DNA of 24,501 nt from Actinomycetes bacterium (GTDB lineage Bacteria > Actinomycetota > Actinomycetes > Propionibacteriales > Nocardioidaceae): positions 1-24,501 of the forward strand of contig JAEZEJ010000078.1 in assembly GCA_023417775.1 (NCBI GenBank). Reading direction: 5' to 3'. The notes below the pieces were generated by a model. The model ran no database searches, had not been told where the DNA came from, and saw nothing but the letters and a program-made list of their open reading frames with translations. A program made the translations under genes and the position numbers. How positions within the stretch are numbered: the first letter of the stretch is position 1; the number at the start of each line of letters is the position of its first letter. This document shows, piece by piece, positions 21,356 through 24,501 of the stretch.

Positions 21356-22522
21356 TCACTCCACCGGCAGGCCGAGCCCCCGGGCGATGAGCAGGCGCTG
21401 GACCTCGCTGGTGCCCTCGCCGATCTCGAGGATCTTGGCATCGCGGTAGAAGCGGGCCACCGGGTACTCCTCCATGAAGCCGTAGCCGCCGAAGACCTGG
21501 GTGGCGACCCGCGTGGCCGTGACGGCGGCCTCGGAGGTGTAGAGCTTGGCGATCGAGGCAGCCTGCTTGAAGTCCGGCCCGGTGCGACCGGCGTCCTTCA
21601 TCGCCGCAGCACGATAGGTGAGCGCGCGGCCCGCGGCCGCCATGACGGCCAGATCGGCGAGTTGGAAGGCGACCCCCTGCTTACTGCCGATGGGCACGCC
21701 GAAGGTCTGCCGCTCCCCCGCGTACTCGCGACAGAGCTCCAGGCAGCCCTCGATGAGTCCGACGGCGAGCGCCGCGATGGCGACCCGGCCGTCATCGAGG
21801 GTCGCGAGGAACTGGGCATAGCCGCGACCCCGCCGACCGAGCAGATGATCAGCCGGTACCCGGGCGTCGCTGAAGGTCAGCGGATGGGTGTCGCTGATAT
21901 GCCAGCCGAGCTTGTCGTAGGCGCGCTCCGCGACGAAACCCGGCGTGCCGCTCGGCACGATGATGGCCGAGATCTCAGGACGACCGTCCTCACGCTCGCC
22001 GGTGCGAGCGGTGACCGTGACCAACGAGGTGATCTCGCTGCCCGAGTTGGTGATGAACTGTTTGGAGCCGTTGACGACCCACATGTCGTCATCGAGGAAT
22101 GCGCGGGTCGCGGTGGCTCCGGCATCCGATCCGGCACCCGGCTCGGTCAGGCCGAATCCGGCGAGGGCACGACCGGCGACGAGGTCCGGAAGCCAGCGCT
22201 CCTTCTGCTCGTCCGAGCCGAAGGTCAGGATCGGGTTGATGCCCAGCCCCACGCCCGCCTCGAGGGTGATGCCGATGGACTGGTCGACGCGGCCCAGCTC
22301 CTCGATGGCGACGCACAGGCTGGTGAAATCCGCACCCGCTCCCCCGTACTCCGGCGGGGCGGTCAGCCCGAAGAGCCCGAGATCGCCCATCGCCCGGATC
22401 GTGTCGACGGGAAAGTGATGCGCGCGATCCCATGCGGCGACATAGGGAGCGATGCGCTCGGCGGCGAAATCACGCACGACGTGACGGAAGTCCTCGTGCT
22501 CGCGGGAGAGGTCGACGTCCAT
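21356..22522 (-). CDS. acyl-CoA dehydrogenase, FadE25-like
   Basis: 388 residues, usual length. Motifs: GLTEPGAGSDAGA (FAD/substrate region), FITNSGSEI, RQTFGVPIGSKQGVAFQLAD, VFGGYGFMEEYPVARFYRDA, and the terminal EIGEGTSEVQRLLIARGLG, where Glu369 occupies the catalytic base position of short/medium-chain dehydrogenases. It oxidises an acyl-CoA to the 2-enoyl-CoA with electrons passing to ETF; chain length not assignable. In M. tuberculosis FadE25 (Rv3274c) sits beside purE; here the gene lies between maf and accA3, and the rhodanese gene expected there is missing. ATG 22522 is preceded at 7 bp by an 18-bp palindrome. It converges on maf with a 6-bp gap. Confidence 0.9.
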   Translation of the reverse strand: MDVDLSREHEDFRHVVRDFAAERIAPYVAAWDRAHHFPVDTIRAMGDLGLFGLTAPPEYGGAGADFTSLCVAIEELGRVDQSIGITLEAGVGLGINPILTFGSDEQKERWLPDLVAGRALAGFGLTEPGAGSDAGATATRAFLDDDMWVVNGSKQFITNSGSEITSLVTVTARTGEREDGRPEISAIIVPSGTPGFVAERAYDKLGWHISDTHPLTFSDARVPADHLLGRRGRGYAQFLATLDDGRVAIAALAVGLIEGCLELCREYAGERQTFGVPIGSKQGVAFQLADLAVMAAAGRALTYRAAAMKDAGRTGPDFKQAASIAKLYTSEAAVTATRVATQVFGGYGFMEEYPVARFYRDAKILEIGEGTSEVQRLLIARGLGLPVE

Positions 22523-22529
22523 GCCGAAA

Positions 22530-22547
22530 GGTTAACATCCGTTAACC
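22530..22547. promoter_or_regulatory. 18-bp perfect palindrome, TetR-type operator candidate
   Basis: GGTTAACATCCGTTAACC is GGTTAAC-ATCC-GTTAACC, fully symmetric in its arms. It ends 7 bases before the acyl-CoA dehydrogenase ATG and lies in the divergent gap (22523-22701) shared with accA3. It contains GTTAA-N6-TTAAC, which as I recall is the motif reported for the TetR-family acyl-CoA regulator AccR in Streptomyces. No regulator gene is in the window. Confidence 0.7.
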
Positions 22548-22655
22548 GCAGACGACGCTTGCGACCGCCGGGTAACCTCGAGAGCACGCACGTGACCGGG
22601 ATCACGCCCCGCTCGTCACCTGAGACCTGCGACACCCGGCCCGGACGCCACACCC

Positions 22656-22696
22656 TAGACTCGGCCTGCAGCCGCTGCTGTGTCGACGACAAGGAG
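22656..22696 (+). promoter_or_regulatory. candidate accA3 -10 and ribosome binding site
   Basis: TAGACT (22656-22661) fits the TANNNT -10 pattern. AAGGAG (22691-22696) lies 5 bases before GTG 22702 and fixes that start. No convincing -35 is seen. Confidence 0.5.
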
Positions 22697-22701
22697 TTCA
22701 C

Positions 22702-24471
22702 GTGACGACGCCGTTGAAGAAGGTACTCATCGCCAACCGTGGCGAGATCGCTGTCCGGGTCATCCGGGCGGCCAGGGACGCCGGGATCGGCAGCGTGGCG
22801 GTCTACGCCGAACCCGACCGCGATGCGCTCTTCGTCCGGCTGGCCGACGAGGCCTACTCGCTCGAGGGAGCGACCCCCGGCGACTCCTACCTCTCCATCG
22901 AGAAGATCATCGCCGTCGCCGAGCGCAGCGGTGCCGACAGCGTGCACCCCGGCTACGGCTTCCTCGCCGAGAACGCCGAGTTCGCCCAGGCCGTCATCGA
23001 CGCCGGGCTGATCTGGATCGGCCCCTCCCCCGACGCCATCGAGGCCCTCGGCGACAAGGCCAAGGCCAAGCACATCGCCGAGCGCGCGAAGGCTCCCCTG
23101 GCGCCCGGCACCAAGGACCCGGTCACCGGTGCCGATGAGGTCGTCGCGTTCGCCCAGGAGAACGGCCTCCCGGTCGCCATCAAGGCGGTCTTCGGCGGTG
23201 GCGGCCGCGGGCTGAAGGTCGCCCGCACCATCGAGGAGATCCCCGAGCTCTACGAGTCGGCGGTCCGCGAGGCGGTCTCCGCCTTCGGCCGCGGCGAGTG
23301 CCTCGTCGAGAAGTTCCTCGACAAGCCGCGTCACGTCGAGACCCAATGCCTCGCCGACAAGCACGGCAATGTCGTGGTCGTCTCGACCCGCGACTGCTCG
23401 CTGCAGCGTCGCCACCAGAAGCTCGTCGAGGAGGCCCCCGCGCCGTTCCTGTCCGATGAGCAGCTGACGACCCTCTACGACTCCAGCAAGGCCATCTTGC
23501 GCGAGGCGGGCTATGTCGGCGCCGGCACCTGCGAGTTCCTCGTGGGCAGCGACGGCACCATCAGCTTCCTGGAGGTCAACACCCGCCTCCAGGTGGAGCA
23601 CCCGGTCTCCGAGGAGGTCACCGGCCTCGACCTGGTCCGCGAGATGTTCCGTATCGCCGCCGGCGAAGAGCTCGGCTACGACGACCCGGAGATCCGCGGT
23701 CACTCCATCGAGTTCCGCATCAACGCCGAGGACGGCGGTCGCGGGTTCCTCCCCGCACCGGGCACCCTCACGGCCTGGGATCCGCCGGCGGGCCCCGGCG
23801 TCCGTGTCGACTCGGGCTATGTCGTCGGCGAGACCATCCCCGGCGCCTTCGACTCGCTGGTCGCCAAGCTCATCGTCACCGGCGCCACCCGCCAGCAGGC
23901 GATCGAGCGCTCGCGCCGCGCCCTGGCCGAGTTCGTCGTCGACGGCATGCCCACGGTCATCCCCTTCCATGCCAGCGTGCTGAACGATCCGGCGTACACG
24001 GCCGCGGACGGGACCTTCTCCGTCTACACCACGTGGATCGAGACCGACTACGACAACCAGCTCGAGCCCTACTCCGGTGCCGCCGGCGAGGCCGACGAGG
24101 CCGGTGAGCGCGAGCGCGTCACGGTCGAGGTCGGTGGCAAGCGGGTCGAGATCGTCCTCCCCGGTGGCCTCGGCGCCACCGCGGTGGCCGCACCCGGCGG
24201 CCAGAAGAAGGCGAAGCGCAAGGCCGGCTCGTCAGCCGGCGCCGCCGTGAGCGGCGATGCGCTCACCTCGCCGATGCAGGGCACCGTCGTCAAGCTCGCG
24301 GTCGAGGAGGGCCAGGAGGTCGCCGAGGGCGATCGCGTGCTCGTCATCGAGGCGATGAAGATGGAGCAGCCGATCACCGCGCACAAGGCGGGCGTGATCA
24401 CCTCGCTGGACGCCGAGGTCGGTGCGACCGTCTCGGCCGGCGCCGTGATCTGCGAGATCAAGGACGCCTGA
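22702..24471 (+). CDS. accA3: acyl-CoA carboxylase alpha subunit (biotin carboxylase plus biotin carrier)
   Basis: 589 residues, complete. The N-terminal biotin carboxylase domain (1 to about 450) begins KKVLIANRGEIAVRVIRAAR. It contains the ATP-grasp Gly loop GGGGRG (165-170), RDCSLQRRHQKLVEEAPAP, EFLVGSDGTISFLEVNTRLQ and VEHPVSEEVTGLDLVREM. A linker rich in Ala/Gly/Lys leads to the biotinyl domain, with VIEAMKMEQP carrying the biotinylated Lys553. It carboxylates its own biotin with ATP and bicarbonate and serves AccD5-type beta subunits; BirA supplies the biotin. Position and size match M. tuberculosis AccA3 (Rv3285). After the stop, GGGCCGCTCC at the window edge could be the left arm of a terminator cut off by the window end. 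Confidence 0.95.
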   Translation: MTTPLKKVLIANRGEIAVRVIRAARDAGIGSVAVYAEPDRDALFVRLADEAYSLEGATPGDSYLSIEKIIAVAERSGADSVHPGYGFLAENAEFAQAVIDAGLIWIGPSPDAIEALGDKAKAKHIAERAKAPLAPGTKDPVTGADEVVAFAQENGLPVAIKAVFGGGGRGLKVARTIEEIPELYESAVREAVSAFGRGECLVEKFLDKPRHVETQCLADKHGNVVVVSTRDCSLQRRHQKLVEEAPAPFLSDEQLTTLYDSSKAILREAGYVGAGTCEFLVGSDGTISFLEVNTRLQVEHPVSEEVTGLDLVREMFRIAAGEELGYDDPEIRGHSIEFRINAEDGGRGFLPAPGTLTAWDPPAGPGVRVDSGYVVGETIPGAFDSLVAKLIVTGATRQQAIERSRRALAEFVVDGMPTVIPFHASVLNDPAYTAADGTFSVYTTWIETDYDNQLEPYSGAAGEADEAGERERVTVEVGGKRVEIVLPGGLGATAVAAPGGQKKAKRKAGSSAGAAVSGDALTSPMQGTVVKLAVEEGQEVAEGDRVLVIEAMKMEQPITAHKAGVITSLDAEVGATVSAGAVICEIKDA

Positions 24472-24501
24472 GCTCCAGCACACGACGAAGGGCCGCTCCC
24501 A

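Noticed and set aside
22363..23970. 535-residue minus-strand open frame
   Set aside because: It is antisense to accA3 and crosses the divergent promoter region; no recognisable domain.

Overview
The window is a stretch of high-G+C actinobacterial chromosome, most likely from the Mycobacteriales (Gordonia, Dietzia, Williamsia or Rhodococcus-like; genus not resolved). The right part reproduces the neighbourhood known from Mycobacterium tuberculosis as purE-purK / PH-domain membrane protein / birA / accD5-accE5-maf / accA3. The left part carries an IniB-type protein and a 13E12 (DUF222) HNH protein, both typical of that order.

Region 1 (1-8.2 kb) is a stress or regulatory module. A 630-residue IniB N-terminal-domain protein with an extreme Asn/Asp/Ser/Gly repeat body diverges from a two-gene unit. 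That unit encodes an Hsp70-like nucleotide-binding-domain protein and a LuxR-type regulator, coupled by an ATGA overlap. Convergent to it is a large STAND/MalT-like LuxR ATPase. The dynamin-like partners (IniA, IniC) of the mycobacterial ini operon are absent. The divergent intergenic region holds tandem 12-bp repeats and palindromes that look like operator DNA.

Region 2 (8.2-10.7 kb) holds small accessory genes and structured non-coding DNA: a 95-residue secreted protein, a DinB/DUF664 protein and a TRIC-type (UPF0126) membrane protein. It also has two long inverted repeats and a three-repeat type I-E CRISPR mini-array without cas genes.

Region 3 (10.65-14.8 kb) is a plus-strand run of five closely spaced genes headed by a perfect mycobacterial-type SOS (LexA) box: DUF222/HNH, DUF1992, an AlkA-like DNA glycosylase, a hypothetical protein and a PPOX flavoprotein. 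A DNA-damage-inducible unit is a reasonable inference.

Region 4 (14.8-24.5 kb) is core metabolism. purK-purE (purine synthesis), a class III adenylate cyclase and a PH-domain membrane protein lie on the minus strand, followed upstream by birA. birA and accD5 diverge from a 17-bp gap with overlapping -10 elements. accD5-accE5-maf are joined by GTGA overlaps. A FadE25-like acyl-CoA dehydrogenase diverges from accA3, with a perfect GTTAA-N6-TTAAC palindrome just upstream of the dehydrogenase start. BirA would biotinylate AccA3, which with AccD5 and AccE5 forms an acyl-CoA (propionyl-CoA) carboxylase supplying methylmalonyl-CoA for lipid synthesis.

All coordinates, motifs and repeats were read by eye. 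Family names come from recognisable motifs, not from database searches.
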